Shown piece after piece: positions 1 through 9,048 of a DNA stretch of 64,000 nucleotides. The position numbers and the translations under genes are program-made. Positions within the stretch are counted from its first letter, which is position 1. Each line of letters starts with the position of its first letter. Source of the DNA: Moraxellaceae bacterium AER2_44_116. GTDB taxonomy: Bacteria; Pseudomonadota; Gammaproteobacteria; Pseudomonadales; Moraxellaceae. Location of the stretch: the NCBI GenBank assembly GCA_006546595.1, contig VIAD01000002.1, forward strand, positions 62,001-126,000. The letters run 5' to 3'. The notes under the pieces were generated by a model, which saw nothing but the letters and a program-made list of their open reading frames with translations, was not told the DNA's origin and ran no database searches.

Positions 1-641
1 CCCACCATGCTAGTGTAAGGCGCGGCACGTTGCATAAAATTAACAGCCCAAATCGGAACTGATCCACCTGGATCAACAAAGCCTTCCATATCAAATCTCA
101 CTTGCTTTGCATCTATAGGCGTTAATTTAATCCAAAAAGTGTATTCAGGTACGCGTACCAAATTTGGTATTGATGGTAAAAAGTGAGGTGAGGCGGTAAA
201 GCGAAACATCATATAACCATTTTTTTTAGTATATGGCTCAATAACACCGTGCAAAACCATATCTCTGTCGGGGATAGGCTGTGGAATGTTAATCTTTAGA
301 TATGCGTAGAAATCCGTTGGCGATACAATTTTAAGCATTCGTGACTCATAACATTCCCAAAAAAATCGCGTGTAGTTATCAGCATCGACAATCGTTCGTG
401 CTAATGATTCCATTGAGGTATCAGCAAAGCCTTCAATTTTGAAAGACCGTAATCGTTTGCCTTCTTCAATTTTCGACCACGCTTTGATGTTTTGGCGGCG
501 GTCATTTTTAATCATCACCCACTCATTTTTGGTGGTAGCTCGTAGGTCATCCACGTCATCATTGGCAGCAAAAGACGATACAGAAGCGATGGCTAAGAGC
601 ATAAAAAGCGCAATTTTTTTTATGGGTCTATGAGTTGTCAT
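1..641 (-). CDS. START-like secreted protein, partial (C-terminus beyond window)
   Basis: Reading the minus strand from the ATG at 641 gives an open frame running off the window edge, about 213 residues with no stop. The N-terminus is a signal peptide (MTTHRPIKKIALFML, then a hydrophobic run ending SFAA). The body has the pattern of the two other START-like proteins at 16505 and 26205: an N-terminal stretch about resisting or acting on a substrate, RSFKIEGF, a central PDRDMV, and near the edge a VDPGG-PIWAVNFMQR motif. START/SRPBCC domains form a helix-grip pocket that binds lipids or other hydrophobic ligands; a periplasmic location is inferred from the signal peptide. The ligand is unknown. 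It is a paralogue of the other two genes, which share the same order of motifs. An AAAGAG purine run precedes the start. Confidence 0.75.
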   Translation of the reverse strand, partial: MTTHRPIKKIALFMLLAIASVSSFAANDDVDDLRATTKNEWVMIKNDRRQNIKAWSKIEEGKRLRSFKIEGFADTSMESLARTIVDADNYTRFFWECYESRMLKIVSPTDFYAYLKINIPQPIPDRDMVLHGVIEPYTKKNGYMMFRFTASPHFLPSIPNLVRVPEYTFWIKLTPIDAKQVRFDMEGFVDPGGSVPIWAVNFMQRAAPYTSMV

Positions 642-1017
642 TCTTATTACTCTTTGTTGTTAAACACCAATGTTAGTTATTCAGGCTAAGAAAGTAATGA
701 ACTTATAGCCACATAGCAACTCAACACCAATGATTAATAGATGTTGATCTATGATTAAAGGCGTTTGGCGAGGAGATGAGATAGTCTTTTGTAAATAACC
801 TTGCAAAAAACAAGGATAAATTACGCCCTACATTATGATTTCTGTGTTAATCTTTTTGTGACTTAGGTATTGAAACGTCCCCCAATGTTGACGTTCCATT
901 GGCAGGAATCATAGCAATTGACTGTCAGCCGAGTCTTGCGTTTAACAGCCCATGACCGCTAGCAAAACGTGTTTTTGCCAAGCGTCTCTTTTAACATCAG
1001 CTTAAGGAAGTTTGCAC
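642..1017. other. Divergent intergenic region with small inverted repeats
   Basis: No gene of convincing length is seen here, between the START-like gene on the minus strand and the small gene on the plus strand. It holds a CCTTG/CAAGG hairpin (799-803 with 811-815), a TATGAT -10-like hexamer at 834-839 without a clear -35, and an AACGTC/GACGTT inverted repeat (874-879 with 890-895) that could be a protein site. None of these can be tied to a named regulator. Confidence 0.4.
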
Positions 1018-1269
1018 ATGAGTTTTCAAACTGAATTAGAAACACTGAAAGCCAATATCGTTCAACAGCGTGATGAATTACAGCTCCAATTGGGTTTGGC
1101 AAAGCTCGAAGCACGTGATGAATGGCACGAAGTTGAAGCCAAAGTCGGTCATTTCATGACTCAGTTAGAAGAAGTTGGTGAAGAAACAACCGATGAAGTG
1201 AAGCGTGGCGCGCACCAGCTCGGCACTGAAATCAAACAAGCTTATGAAAAATTAAAAGCTAGCTTTTAA
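1018..1269 (+). CDS. Small charged, all-helical hypothetical protein (83 aa)
   Basis: The start is the ATG at 1018, preceded by AAGGAAG seven bases upstream; the TTG at 1012 is less likely. The product is 83 residues, begins MSFQTELETLK, is rich in E, K, Q and L, and has heptad-like spacing that suggests an amphipathic helix or coiled coil. There is no signal peptide, cysteine or membrane segment, so it should be cytoplasmic. Its composition resembles apolipoprotein-like or stress-associated helical proteins of Pseudomonadales, but no specific function can be given. It stands alone, with a good terminator right after it. Confidence 0.75.
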   Translation: MSFQTELETLKANIVQQRDELQLQLGLAKLEARDEWHEVEAKVGHFMTQLEEVGEETTDEVKRGAHQLGTEIKQAYEKLKASF

Positions 1270-1288
1270 TCACACGCTTATCGTAGAG

Positions 1289-1325
1289 TAGGGAGATGAC
1301 ATCATTTGTGTCTCCCTATTTTTTT
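1289..1325 (+). terminator. Rho-independent terminator of the small helical gene
   Basis: TAGGGAGA (1289-1296) pairs with TCTCCCTA (1311-1318) across a 14-nt loop and is followed by a run of T residues to 1325. It lies 20 bases after the stop of the 83-aa gene and separates it from the nuo operon. Confidence 0.8.
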
Positions 1326-1415
1326 GTAGGCTGAGAATCGTCATAGAGGACTTTGCTGTCTTTCATCAAGTATATCTACTTCAACTCTACCCCTTCTTCG
1401 CCACAATCCCTCTCT

Positions 1416-1444
1416 AGTACAAAGAATTGCTTTTGTAGTATAAT
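1416..1444 (+). promoter_or_regulatory. Candidate promoter of the nuo operon
   Basis: A perfect TATAAT sits at 1439-1444, about 90 bases before the nuoA start. At the correct spacing the -35 position (AGTACA, 1416-1421) is a poor match, so an activator or a weak -35 would be needed. It is the best sigma-70-like site between the terminator at 1325 and nuoA. Confidence 0.4.
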
Positions 1445-1531
1445 GGCGGCAATTGTGTATAAATCTTGTCGATTCCAGTCGTACACAAACAGAATTTCCC
1501 GATGATTTGTCAGTGCTAGGAGTTCCCCTGC

Positions 1532-1951
1532 ATGTCCCCTGTTGATGCAATGGCGCATAACTGGTCTTTTGCTGTATATATTTTCGGCATTGTCTTTATT
1601 TGCGTATTTATGCTTGGTATTCCTGTTTGGATGGGTGGTCGTACTTCAGGTCGCGCAAAAAACGAACCTTTTGAGTCAGGTATTGTGCCCGCAGGTGGTG
1701 CACGCTTACGTTTCTCCGCTAAGTTTTATCTCATTGCGATGTTTTTCGTTATTTTCGATATTGAAGCTCTGTTTCTGTACGCGTGGGCGGTGTCTGTGCG
1801 CGAAAGTGGTTGGGTTGGCTTTATCGAAGTCTTTATTTTTATTACTGTTTTGTTGGTGGGCTTAATCTACATTTGGCGTTTAGGGGCTTTAGATTGGTCG
1901 CCTGAGGCACGTCGCCGTAGAATCAAAGACCACAAACAGCACACCAATTGA
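1532..1951 (+). CDS. nuoA: NADH-quinone oxidoreductase subunit A
   Basis: NuoA is a small membrane subunit of respiratory complex I at the junction between the hydrophilic arm and the proton-pumping arm. The 139-aa product has three hydrophobic helices (about residues 10-32, 68-90, 97-118) and the family signature NEPFESGI between the first two, with FDIEALFLYAW in the second. A TAGGAG-type ribosome site precedes the ATG at 1532. An internal ATG at 1550 is possible but lacks a ribosome site. It is the first gene of a complete nuoA-N cluster; nuoB follows after 10 bases. Confidence 0.96.
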   Translation: MSPVDAMAHNWSFAVYIFGIVFICVFMLGIPVWMGGRTSGRAKNEPFESGIVPAGGARLRFSAKFYLIAMFFVIFDIEALFLYAWAVSVRESGWVGFIEVFIFITVLLVGLIYIWRLGALDWSPEARRRRIKDHKQHTN

Positions 1952-1961
1952 GGTCGCACTG

Positions 1962-2636
1962 ATGGACTACACCCTGACGCGTATTGATCCGAATAATCCG
2001 CAAAAGCGTTATCCCGAACAAAGTCGTGAAACCGTTGGCGATCCATTAGAAGACCAAGTCCATAAAAACATTTATATGGGCAAACTCGAAGATATGTTGC
2101 ATGGCGCGGTGAATTGGGGACGCAAAAACTCCTTATGGCCTTACAACTTTGGTTTGTCATGTTGCTATGTTGAAATGGCGACCGCTTTTACTGCGCCTCA
2201 CGATTTGGCGCGTTTTGGCGCGGAAGTGATTCGTGCATCACCACGTCAAGCCGACTTGATGGTGGTTGCGGGTACATGTTTCATCAAAATGGCACCTGTC
2301 GTTCAGCGTTTATATGAGCAAATGCTAGAGCCTAAATGGGTCATTTCGATGGGTTCATGTGCCAACTCAGGCGGTATGTACGATATTTATTCTGTGGTTC
2401 AGGGTGTAGATAAATTCTTACCTGTAGATTTGTATATTCCCGGTTGTCCGCCGCGTCCAGAAGCCTTTTTACAAGGTTTAATGTTATTGCAAGAGTCGAT
2501 TGGCAAAGAGCGTCGGCCTTTAACATGGGTGGGTGGCGATCAAGGTGTGTATCGGCCTGTTATGCCTGCGGAGCGTGATGTCAAACAAGCCGAGCGTATT
2601 CAAGTGACTAATTTACGCACACCAGACCAAGTTTAA
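1962..2636 (+). CDS. nuoB: NADH-quinone oxidoreductase subunit B
   Basis: NuoB carries the terminal [4Fe-4S] cluster N2, which passes electrons to quinone at the interface with NuoD. The ligands are visible: the tandem cysteines C67-C68 in GLSCCYVEMA, C132 in MGSCANSGG and C161 in PGCPPRPE. At 224 aa it matches the gammaproteobacterial length. It follows nuoA by 10 bases and is separated from nuoCD by a 94-base spacer with a small hairpin. Confidence 0.97.
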   Translation: MDYTLTRIDPNNPQKRYPEQSRETVGDPLEDQVHKNIYMGKLEDMLHGAVNWGRKNSLWPYNFGLSCCYVEMATAFTAPHDLARFGAEVIRASPRQADLMVVAGTCFIKMAPVVQRLYEQMLEPKWVISMGSCANSGGMYDIYSVVQGVDKFLPVDLYIPGCPPRPEAFLQGLMLLQESIGKERRPLTWVGGDQGVYRPVMPAERDVKQAERIQVTNLRTPDQV

Positions 2637-2659
2637 GCGATAACGCTGTCTGTGGTAGC

Positions 2660-2674
2660 CCGTATAAAATACGG
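2660..2674 (+). promoter_or_regulatory. Intercistronic hairpin between nuoB and nuoCD
   Basis: CCGTAT (2660-2665) and ATACGG (2669-2674) form a perfect 6-bp stem with a 3-nt loop. No T tract follows, so it is not an intrinsic terminator. The 94-base spacer is unusually long for this operon. A role in mRNA processing or stability is an inference. Confidence 0.4.
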
Positions 2675-2730
2675 TATGGACTGGCGGCGACAACTATCCG
2701 AACAATTTACTTTTAATGATGAGTCGATAG

Positions 2731-4497
2731 ATGACCGATCATGCAACCCCAAACACTGCCTTGCCTGAGGTAGTGCGAGAACTATATGCCCAATTTGGTG
2801 AGCAGACTTTTGTCTTGCAGCCAACGAAAGACGACGTGCCAACGTTATGGGTGACGCGCGATAAAATTGTCGAAGTGCTACGCTTTTTGCGTCACGTTTC
2901 TCGTCCGTACTCCATGCTGTATGACTTGAGTGCGATGGATGAACGTTTACGTACCCATCGTCAGGGGTTGCCTGCGTCCGATTTCACCGTGTTTTATCAC
3001 TTGTTGTCTATTGAGCGAAACAGTGATATTCGCTTAAAAGTGGCGTTGTCGAGTGATAGTCTTAGCTTGCCCAGCGTGATTGCGATTTGGCCGAATGCCA
3101 ATTGGTACGAGCGTGAAGTGTGGGATTTGTTTGGTATTGTCTTTGATGGTCATCCTTTATTAGTGCGTATTATGTTGCCACGAACATGGACAGGTCATCC
3201 GCTGCGTAAAGATTATCCTGCCCGTGCTACCGAATTCGATCCGTTTATGCTTGATGCTGCTAAACAAGATGCCGAGCAAGAAGCCTTGCGTTTTAACCCT
3301 GAAGAATGGGGCATGAAACGTGGCACTAAAGATGAGGACTTTATGTTCCTTAACTTAGGGCCTAACCATCCCTCTGCGCACGGTGCGTTTCGTATTGTCT
3401 TGCAGTTAGATGGCGAAGAAATTGTCGATTGTGTGCCAGATATTGGTTATCACCATCGTGGTGCCGAAAAAATGGCCGAACGCCAATCATGGCATAGTTA
3501 CATACCCTACACCGACCGTATTGATTACCTCGGTGGCGTGATGAATAACTTGCCTTACGTGTTGGCAGTCGAAAAATTAGCAGGCATAACTGTGCCTGAT
3601 CGTGTGAAAACGATTCGTGTGATGATGGCGGAATTCTTCCGTATCACCAGTCATTTGCTGTTTTTGGGTACCTACATTCAGGATGTCGGCGGTATGACCC
3701 CGATTTTCTTTATGTTTACCGATCGTATGAAAGCTTACGATGTCATTGAAGCCATTACAGGTGGCCGTATGCACCCTGCATGGTTCCGTATCGGCGGTGT
3801 TGCCCACGATTTACCACGCGGTTGGGAAAAGTTAGTTAAAGACTTTATCGACTGGATGCCTAAGCGTTTAGATGAGTACGTTAAAGCGGCTATTCAAAAC
3901 AGCATTCTCAAGGCGCGTACCATTGGTGTTGCTCAATACAATGCCGATGAAGCGATTGCTTGGGGTGTGACAGGGCCGGGTTTACGTGCGACAGGTATCG
4001 ACTTTGACTTGCGTAAAGCGCGTCCGTACTCAGGCTATGAAAACTTTGATTTTGATGTGCCTTTAGCGCACAACGGCGATGCTTATGATCGTTGTATCGT
4101 CCGTATCGAAGAAATGCGCCAAAGTTTACGCATTATTAAGCAATGTTTAGAACATATGCCCGCAGGTTCTTATAAGGCCGACCATCCGTTGACCTGTCCG
4201 CCACCGAAAGAAAAAACGCTGCAAGATATTGAAACCTTGATCACGCATTTCTTGAGCGTATCGTGGGGGCCGATTATGCCCGCAGGTGAAGCCAGTCAAA
4301 TGATTGAAGCCACCAAAGGCATCAACAGTTATTACTTGACCAGCGATAAAGCGACGATGAGCTATAGAACGCGTATTCGTACGCCAAGTTTCCCCCATTT
4401 GCAGCAAATTCCCGCAGTGATTCGTGGCAGCATGATTCCTGATTTGATTGCGTATTTGGCCAGTATCGACTTTGTGATGGCTGACGTTGACCGCTAA
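2731..4497 (+). CDS. nuoCD: NADH-quinone oxidoreductase fused subunit C/D
   Basis: This 588-aa protein fuses NuoC (about residues 1-180, 30-kDa subunit, with the ending HPLRKDYPA) to NuoD (about 195-588, 49-kDa subunit). NuoD forms much of the quinone pocket with NuoB; the typical NLGPNHPSAHGAFR and GYHHRGAEKMAE signatures are seen at the start of that half, and the protein ends in MADVDR, as usual. The fusion is characteristic of many gammaproteobacteria including E. coli, Pseudomonas and Acinetobacter, and supports the placement of this genome. The ribosome site is weak (GATGAG). Confidence 0.97.
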   Translation: MTDHATPNTALPEVVRELYAQFGEQTFVLQPTKDDVPTLWVTRDKIVEVLRFLRHVSRPYSMLYDLSAMDERLRTHRQGLPASDFTVFYHLLSIERNSDIRLKVALSSDSLSLPSVIAIWPNANWYEREVWDLFGIVFDGHPLLVRIMLPRTWTGHPLRKDYPARATEFDPFMLDAAKQDAEQEALRFNPEEWGMKRGTKDEDFMFLNLGPNHPSAHGAFRIVLQLDGEEIVDCVPDIGYHHRGAEKMAERQSWHSYIPYTDRIDYLGGVMNNLPYVLAVEKLAGITVPDRVKTIRVMMAEFFRITSHLLFLGTYIQDVGGMTPIFFMFTDRMKAYDVIEAITGGRMHPAWFRIGGVAHDLPRGWEKLVKDFIDWMPKRLDEYVKAAIQNSILKARTIGVAQYNADEAIAWGVTGPGLRATGIDFDLRKARPYSGYENFDFDVPLAHNGDAYDRCIVRIEEMRQSLRIIKQCLEHMPAGSYKADHPLTCPPPKEKTLQDIETLITHFLSVSWGPIMPAGEASQMIEATKGINSYYLTSDKATMSYRTRIRTPSFPHLQQIPAVIRGSMIPDLIAYLASIDFVMADVDR

Positions 4498-4513
4498 TTG
4501 GGGACTCTAAGAA

Positions 4514-5023
4514 ATGATTATTTGTACCGACCGCCGTCCAAAAATTAATGACGGTTATGTGATGTCAGAGCAAGAGCGCCACGATATTGAGCATGCTTTA
4601 GACCATTACGAAGACTCACGCGCCGCCACGATCGATGCCTTAAAAATCGTGCAAAAACAGCATGGTTGGGTGCCTGATAGCGCGATTCACGCGATTGCCG
4701 ATATTTTGAAAATTCCAGCAACCGATGTTGATGGTGTTGCGACGTTTTATAACAAGATTTTCCGTAAGCCTGTTGGTCGCCATGTCATTATGGTGTGCGA
4801 CAGCGTGGGCTGTTTTTTAACAGGTTATGAAGATCTCATCGCCGCCATCAAAGTACAGCTAGGCATTGATTACGGTCAAACGACAGCCGATAACCGTTTT
4901 ACCTTGCTGCCGATTTGCTGCTTAGGCAACTGCGACAAAGGCCCGACTTTAATGATTGACGAGGACACACATGGTCCCGTCATGATTGACCAGATTTCTT
5001 CTTTATTGGAGCAGTACCCATGA
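4514..5023 (+). CDS. nuoE: NADH-quinone oxidoreductase subunit E
   Basis: NuoE is the 24-kDa subunit of the NADH dehydrogenase module and binds the [2Fe-2S] cluster N1a in a thioredoxin-like fold. Its ligands are C95 and C100 (CDSVGC) and C136 and C140 (CLGNC). At 169 aa it has normal length. A start at the later ATG at 4562 (MSEQERHD) is possible, but the 4514 start fits family length. Its end overlaps the nuoF start by four bases (ATGA), so the two are translationally coupled. Confidence 0.95.
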   Translation: MIICTDRRPKINDGYVMSEQERHDIEHALDHYEDSRAATIDALKIVQKQHGWVPDSAIHAIADILKIPATDVDGVATFYNKIFRKPVGRHVIMVCDSVGCFLTGYEDLIAAIKVQLGIDYGQTTADNRFTLLPICCLGNCDKGPTLMIDEDTHGPVMIDQISSLLEQYP

Positions 5024-6318
5024 CCGTGGTTTCTGCCGATACTCGGCCATTAACGTGGCGGCTTCAACATGGCGACGCGATTACTGATATTAAGACCTAT
5101 GAGTCTTTAGAAGGCTATGCCGCAGTACGCAAAGTTGTCAAAGAGATGTCGCCCTTAGATGTACAAAAAGTGGTGAAAGATGCCAATTTACGCGGACGTG
5201 GCGGCGCAGGCTTCCCGACAGGCGTAAAGTGGAGTTTGATCCCGATGGGTGCAGATGCAGGGGTTAAATACCTTGTCTGTAACGCCGACGAAATGGAACC
5301 GGGCACGTTCAAAGACCGTTTGTTGATGGAAAAATTACCCCATCAATTAGTCGAGTCGATGATTGTCGCAGGTTATGCCATTCAAGCCACTCGCGCTTAT
5401 ATCTTCTTACGTGGCGAATATATTTTAGCTGCTGAACGCCTAAACGATGCCATCAAAGAAGCAAAAGCCGCAGGCTACTTGGGTGAGAATATTTTAGGTT
5501 CGGGCTGGAGTATGGATTTATACGTTCATACAGGCGCAGGCCGTTATATTTGTGGCGAAGAAACTGCATTAATTAACTCACTCGAAGGTCGTCGTGCAAA
5601 TCCACGCGCCAAACCGCCGTTTCCGCAAATTGCAGGGGCATGGGGCAAACCGACTATCGTTAATAATGTCGAAACACTGTGCAACGTACCGCCGATTGTC
5701 ATGCGTGGTGCGGACTGGTTTAAAGGTTTATCCGAAGGCAAAAGTCCCGACTCAGGCACTAAATTGTATGGCGTGTCGGGCAAAGCCAAACGCACTGGCG
5801 TATGGGAATTGCCGATTGGCACAACAGCTCGTGAGTTATTAGAGGTTCACGCGGGCGGTATGCAAGACGGTTTGGAGCTGAAATGCTGGTTGCCGGGTGG
5901 TGCATCCACTGACTTTTTGTTACCCGAACATCTTGATTTGGCGATGGATTACGACACCATCAGTAAAGCCGGTAGCCGTATGGGTACAGGCTTGATTATG
6001 GTAGTTGACCACAAACAAAACATGATTTCGCTGTTACGTAATCTTGAAGAGTTTTTTGCCCGTGAATCGTGTGGCTGGTGTACCCCATGCCGTGATGGTT
6101 TACCGTGGGGAGTAAAAATTCTGCGTGCTTTAGAGCGTGGTGAAGGCCGAGCTGAAGATATCGAGCAGTTAAGTAAACTGACTCGTGACTTGTGGATTGG
6201 TAAAACCTTCTGCGCCCACGCACCCGGTGCGATGGAACCTCTGATGAGTGCGTTAAAATATTTCCGCTCCGAATTTGAACAAGGCATCGCTCCTGCGACC
6301 GCCGTAGTAAACGGGTAA
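5020..6318 (+). CDS. nuoF: NADH-quinone oxidoreductase subunit F (NADH/FMN binding)
   Basis: NuoF is the electron entry point: it binds NADH and FMN and carries [4Fe-4S] cluster N3. The FMN/NADH site GRGGAGFPTG is near residue 62. The acidic loop NADEMEPGTFKDR follows. The cluster ligands are in ESCGWCTPCR near residue 350, with a fourth cysteine in KTFCAHAPGA about 40 residues later. The length, 432 aa, is typical. It overlaps nuoE by four bases and is six bases from nuoG. Confidence 0.97.
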   Translation: MTVVSADTRPLTWRLQHGDAITDIKTYESLEGYAAVRKVVKEMSPLDVQKVVKDANLRGRGGAGFPTGVKWSLIPMGADAGVKYLVCNADEMEPGTFKDRLLMEKLPHQLVESMIVAGYAIQATRAYIFLRGEYILAAERLNDAIKEAKAAGYLGENILGSGWSMDLYVHTGAGRYICGEETALINSLEGRRANPRAKPPFPQIAGAWGKPTIVNNVETLCNVPPIVMRGADWFKGLSEGKSPDSGTKLYGVSGKAKRTGVWELPIGTTARELLEVHAGGMQDGLELKCWLPGGASTDFLLPEHLDLAMDYDTISKAGSRMGTGLIMVVDHKQNMISLLRNLEEFFARESCGWCTPCRDGLPWGVKILRALERGEGRAEDIEQLSKLTRDLWIGKTFCAHAPGAMEPLMSALKYFRSEFEQGIAPATAVVNG

Positions 6319-6324
6319 ACAGGC

Positions 6325-9048
6325 ATGGCAACGATTTTTGTCGATGGCAAACAGTTCGAAGTGAATGGTGCTGATAACCTGCTGAGTGCTTGTTTGTCCT
6401 TAGGTTTAGATATTCCTTATTTTTGCTGGCATCCTGCATTGGGTAGTGTTGGCGCGTGCCGTCAATGTGCGGTCAAACAATACGCCAATGCCGAAGACAA
6501 GCGTGGCCGTATTGTGATGTCGTGCATGACACCCTCTACAGATAATACGTTTATTTCCATTGATGACCAAGAAGCAACGGATTTCCGCGCCAGTGTCGTA
6601 GAATGGTTGATGACCAATCATCCCCATGATTGCCCCGTCTGTGAAGAAGGCGGCCATTGCCATTTACAAGACATGACGGTAATGACTGGCCATGACACTC
6701 GTCGTTATCGCTTTACTAAACGTACCCATCTAAACCAAGATTTAGGGCCGTTTATCAGCCACGAGATGAACCGTTGTATCGCCTGTTATCGTTGTGTGCG
6801 TTATTACAAAGACTACGCAGGTGGCGAAGATTTAGGCGTATATGGCGCACACGATAACGTCTATTTTGGTCGTACTGAAAGCGGTACTTTAGAAAGCGAA
6901 TTCTCGGGTAATTTAACCGAAGTCTGTCCGACAGGCGTATTTACCGACAAAACCCATTCTGAGCGTTATAACCGTAAATGGGATATGCAGTTTGCGCCAA
7001 GTATCTGCCAACAATGTTCGGTCGGTTGTAATACCAGTCCGGGCGAGCGTTATGGCGAAATTCGTCGTATCGAAAACCGTTACAACGGTTCGGTAAACCA
7101 TTATTTCCTGTGTGATCGTGGTCGTTTTGGTTATGGCTATGTCAATCGTGATGACCGCCCACGTCAGCCTTTGATTCGTCAAGCCGAGCAATTAACCATT
7201 ACCACAGTTGATCATGCTTTAGACAGCGCGATTGCGGCATTAACGGGTAAAAAAGTCTTAGGTATTGGTTCGCCTCGTGCCAGCATCGAAACGAACTTTG
7301 CCTTGCGTGAGTTAGTCGGTGCAGAGAATTTCTCTACAGGTGTCACCGCCGCCGAACAAGCACGCGTCGCTTTAGTAGCGAAAATCCTGCAAACCGAAGC
7401 CATCGAAACACCATCGTTACGCGATATTGAAAGCAAAGACGCAGTATTAGTATTAGGTGAAGATGTCACGCAAACTGCACCGCGTATTGCCTTAGCGTTA
7501 CGTCAAAGTGCCAAAAACAAAGCTGAACAATTAGCCGCGCAACGTAAAACCAGCGATTGGCAACAATTAGCGGTACAAAACATCGCCCAGCATGCGTTGT
7601 CGCCTGTTTATATCACCAGTTTTAGCGGTACGCGTTTAGATGATATCGCCAAAGAAGTGTGCATGGCCAACGTTGCCGACCAAGCGCGTTTAGGTTTTGC
7701 TATTGCTCATGAAATCGACCCGAATTCACCAGCCGTACCTAATCTCAGTTTAGATGCTTTTGTCTGGGTAAAAAGTGTGGCTGCGGATTTATTAGCGGCT
7801 GAACAGCCGTTAGTAGTGGCAGGAACTTCTGCGGCCAGCGAAGAGTTATTACAAGCTGCTGCTAATATTGTTCAAGCTTTGCTCATTCGTGGGAAAAAAG
7901 CGGCCATTACTTTAGTTGTGCCAGAAGTGAATAGCTTAGGTGTCAGCTTATTAGGCGGCCAAGATTTAGATACTGCGTTAAATGCCCTGAAAAATGGTGC
8001 TTACGATGCCGTGGTTATTGCCGAAAATGATTTATACCGTCGTTTACCTGCTGGCATTGTAGATGCGGCCTTACAAGCAGCAAAACAAGTCATCGTCTTA
8101 GACCATCAACTAACAGCAACGGTAGAAAAAGCCCATATCGTCTTATCTGCCGCTAGTTTTGCCGAAGGTGATGGTACTGCGGTTAACAACGAAGGTCGCG
8201 CTCAGCGTTTCTTCCAAGTATATGATGCCTCTTATTACAAGCCTGAATTTAACATTAAAGAAGGCTGGCGTTGGTTACACGCGGTACATACAGGCATGAG
8301 CAGTACCGATATTAACTGGACGCAACTGGATGAAGTGATTGCCGCCGTTGCTGAAGCTGCGCCTGTGTTAGCAGGTATTACGGCCGCCGCACCTAATGCG
8401 TTATTCCGCATCAAAGGCTTAAAATTAGCGCGCGAACCGCGTCGTTATAGTGGTCGTACCGCCATGCGCGCCGATATTAGCGTCCATGAACCCCGTCAAC
8501 CGCACGACCAAGACAGTGCCTTGGCGTATTCTATGGAAGGTTATGTCGGTGTGGATAACGATGCCGCGTTAACCTCGTTTGCATGGGCGCCAGGTTGGAA
8601 CTCGCCGTCAGCGTGGAACAAATTCCAAGATGAAGTCGGTGGTCACTCACGCAAAGGCGATGCAGGTGTGCGTTTGTTTGATAGCTTACCGCGCCAGGCT
8701 GGCGGTTATCACAGCAAAATCCCTGCGCCATTTACGCCTGTTGCTGATAAGTTTTTAGTTCAACCGATTCATCATATTTTTGGTAGCGATGAATTATCTG
8801 CCCGCGCTCCTGTCATGGAAAGTCGTATTCCAACGGCCTATGTCTCGTTATCGGAACGTGATGCCAAACGTTTACGTATTGCTGATGAGCAAACGGTCAT
8901 TGTTGGCCTAAACATGAAATTGTTAAAGCTGACGGCGCGTATCGACGCGACTCAACCTGAAGGCACATTAGGTGTTCCAGTCGGTTTAGCGGGTGTGCCT
9001 GTGGTTCAAGGTAATGAATGGGTTACTGTGGTAGGGGAGGGTGCGTAA
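6325..9048 (+). CDS. nuoG: NADH-quinone oxidoreductase subunit G
   Basis: NuoG (907 aa) is the large iron-sulfur subunit of complex I. The N-terminal 2Fe-2S domain shows CWHPALGSVGACRQC, the His/Cys region shows HPHDCPVCEEGGHCHLQD, and a 4Fe-4S region shows CIACYRCVRYY. A further CQQCSVGC near residue 228 marks the start of the molybdopterin-oxidoreductase-like part, where the extra N7-type cluster sits in some bacteria. The rest is the inactive formate-dehydrogenase-like domain. Its stop TAA overlaps the nuoH ATG (TAATG). Confidence 0.96.
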   Translation: MATIFVDGKQFEVNGADNLLSACLSLGLDIPYFCWHPALGSVGACRQCAVKQYANAEDKRGRIVMSCMTPSTDNTFISIDDQEATDFRASVVEWLMTNHPHDCPVCEEGGHCHLQDMTVMTGHDTRRYRFTKRTHLNQDLGPFISHEMNRCIACYRCVRYYKDYAGGEDLGVYGAHDNVYFGRTESGTLESEFSGNLTEVCPTGVFTDKTHSERYNRKWDMQFAPSICQQCSVGCNTSPGERYGEIRRIENRYNGSVNHYFLCDRGRFGYGYVNRDDRPRQPLIRQAEQLTITTVDHALDSAIAALTGKKVLGIGSPRASIETNFALRELVGAENFSTGVTAAEQARVALVAKILQTEAIETPSLRDIESKDAVLVLGEDVTQTAPRIALALRQSAKNKAEQLAAQRKTSDWQQLAVQNIAQHALSPVYITSFSGTRLDDIAKEVCMANVADQARLGFAIAHEIDPNSPAVPNLSLDAFVWVKSVAADLLAAEQPLVVAGTSAASEELLQAAANIVQALLIRGKKAAITLVVPEVNSLGVSLLGGQDLDTALNALKNGAYDAVVIAENDLYRRLPAGIVDAALQAAKQVIVLDHQLTATVEKAHIVLSAASFAEGDGTAVNNEGRAQRFFQVYDASYYKPEFNIKEGWRWLHAVHTGMSSTDINWTQLDEVIAAVAEAAPVLAGITAAAPNALFRIKGLKLAREPRRYSGRTAMRADISVHEPRQPHDQDSALAYSMEGYVGVDNDAALTSFAWAPGWNSPSAWNKFQDEVGGHSRKGDAGVRLFDSLPRQAGGYHSKIPAPFTPVADKFLVQPIHHIFGSDELSARAPVMESRIPTAYVSLSERDAKRLRIADEQTVIVGLNMKLLKLTARIDATQPEGTLGVPVGLAGVPVVQGNEWVTVVGEGA

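Noticed and set aside
5949..6439. Antisense frames over nuoF and nuoG
   Set aside because: Both are shadows of well-conserved genes and show no ribosome site or family motif.
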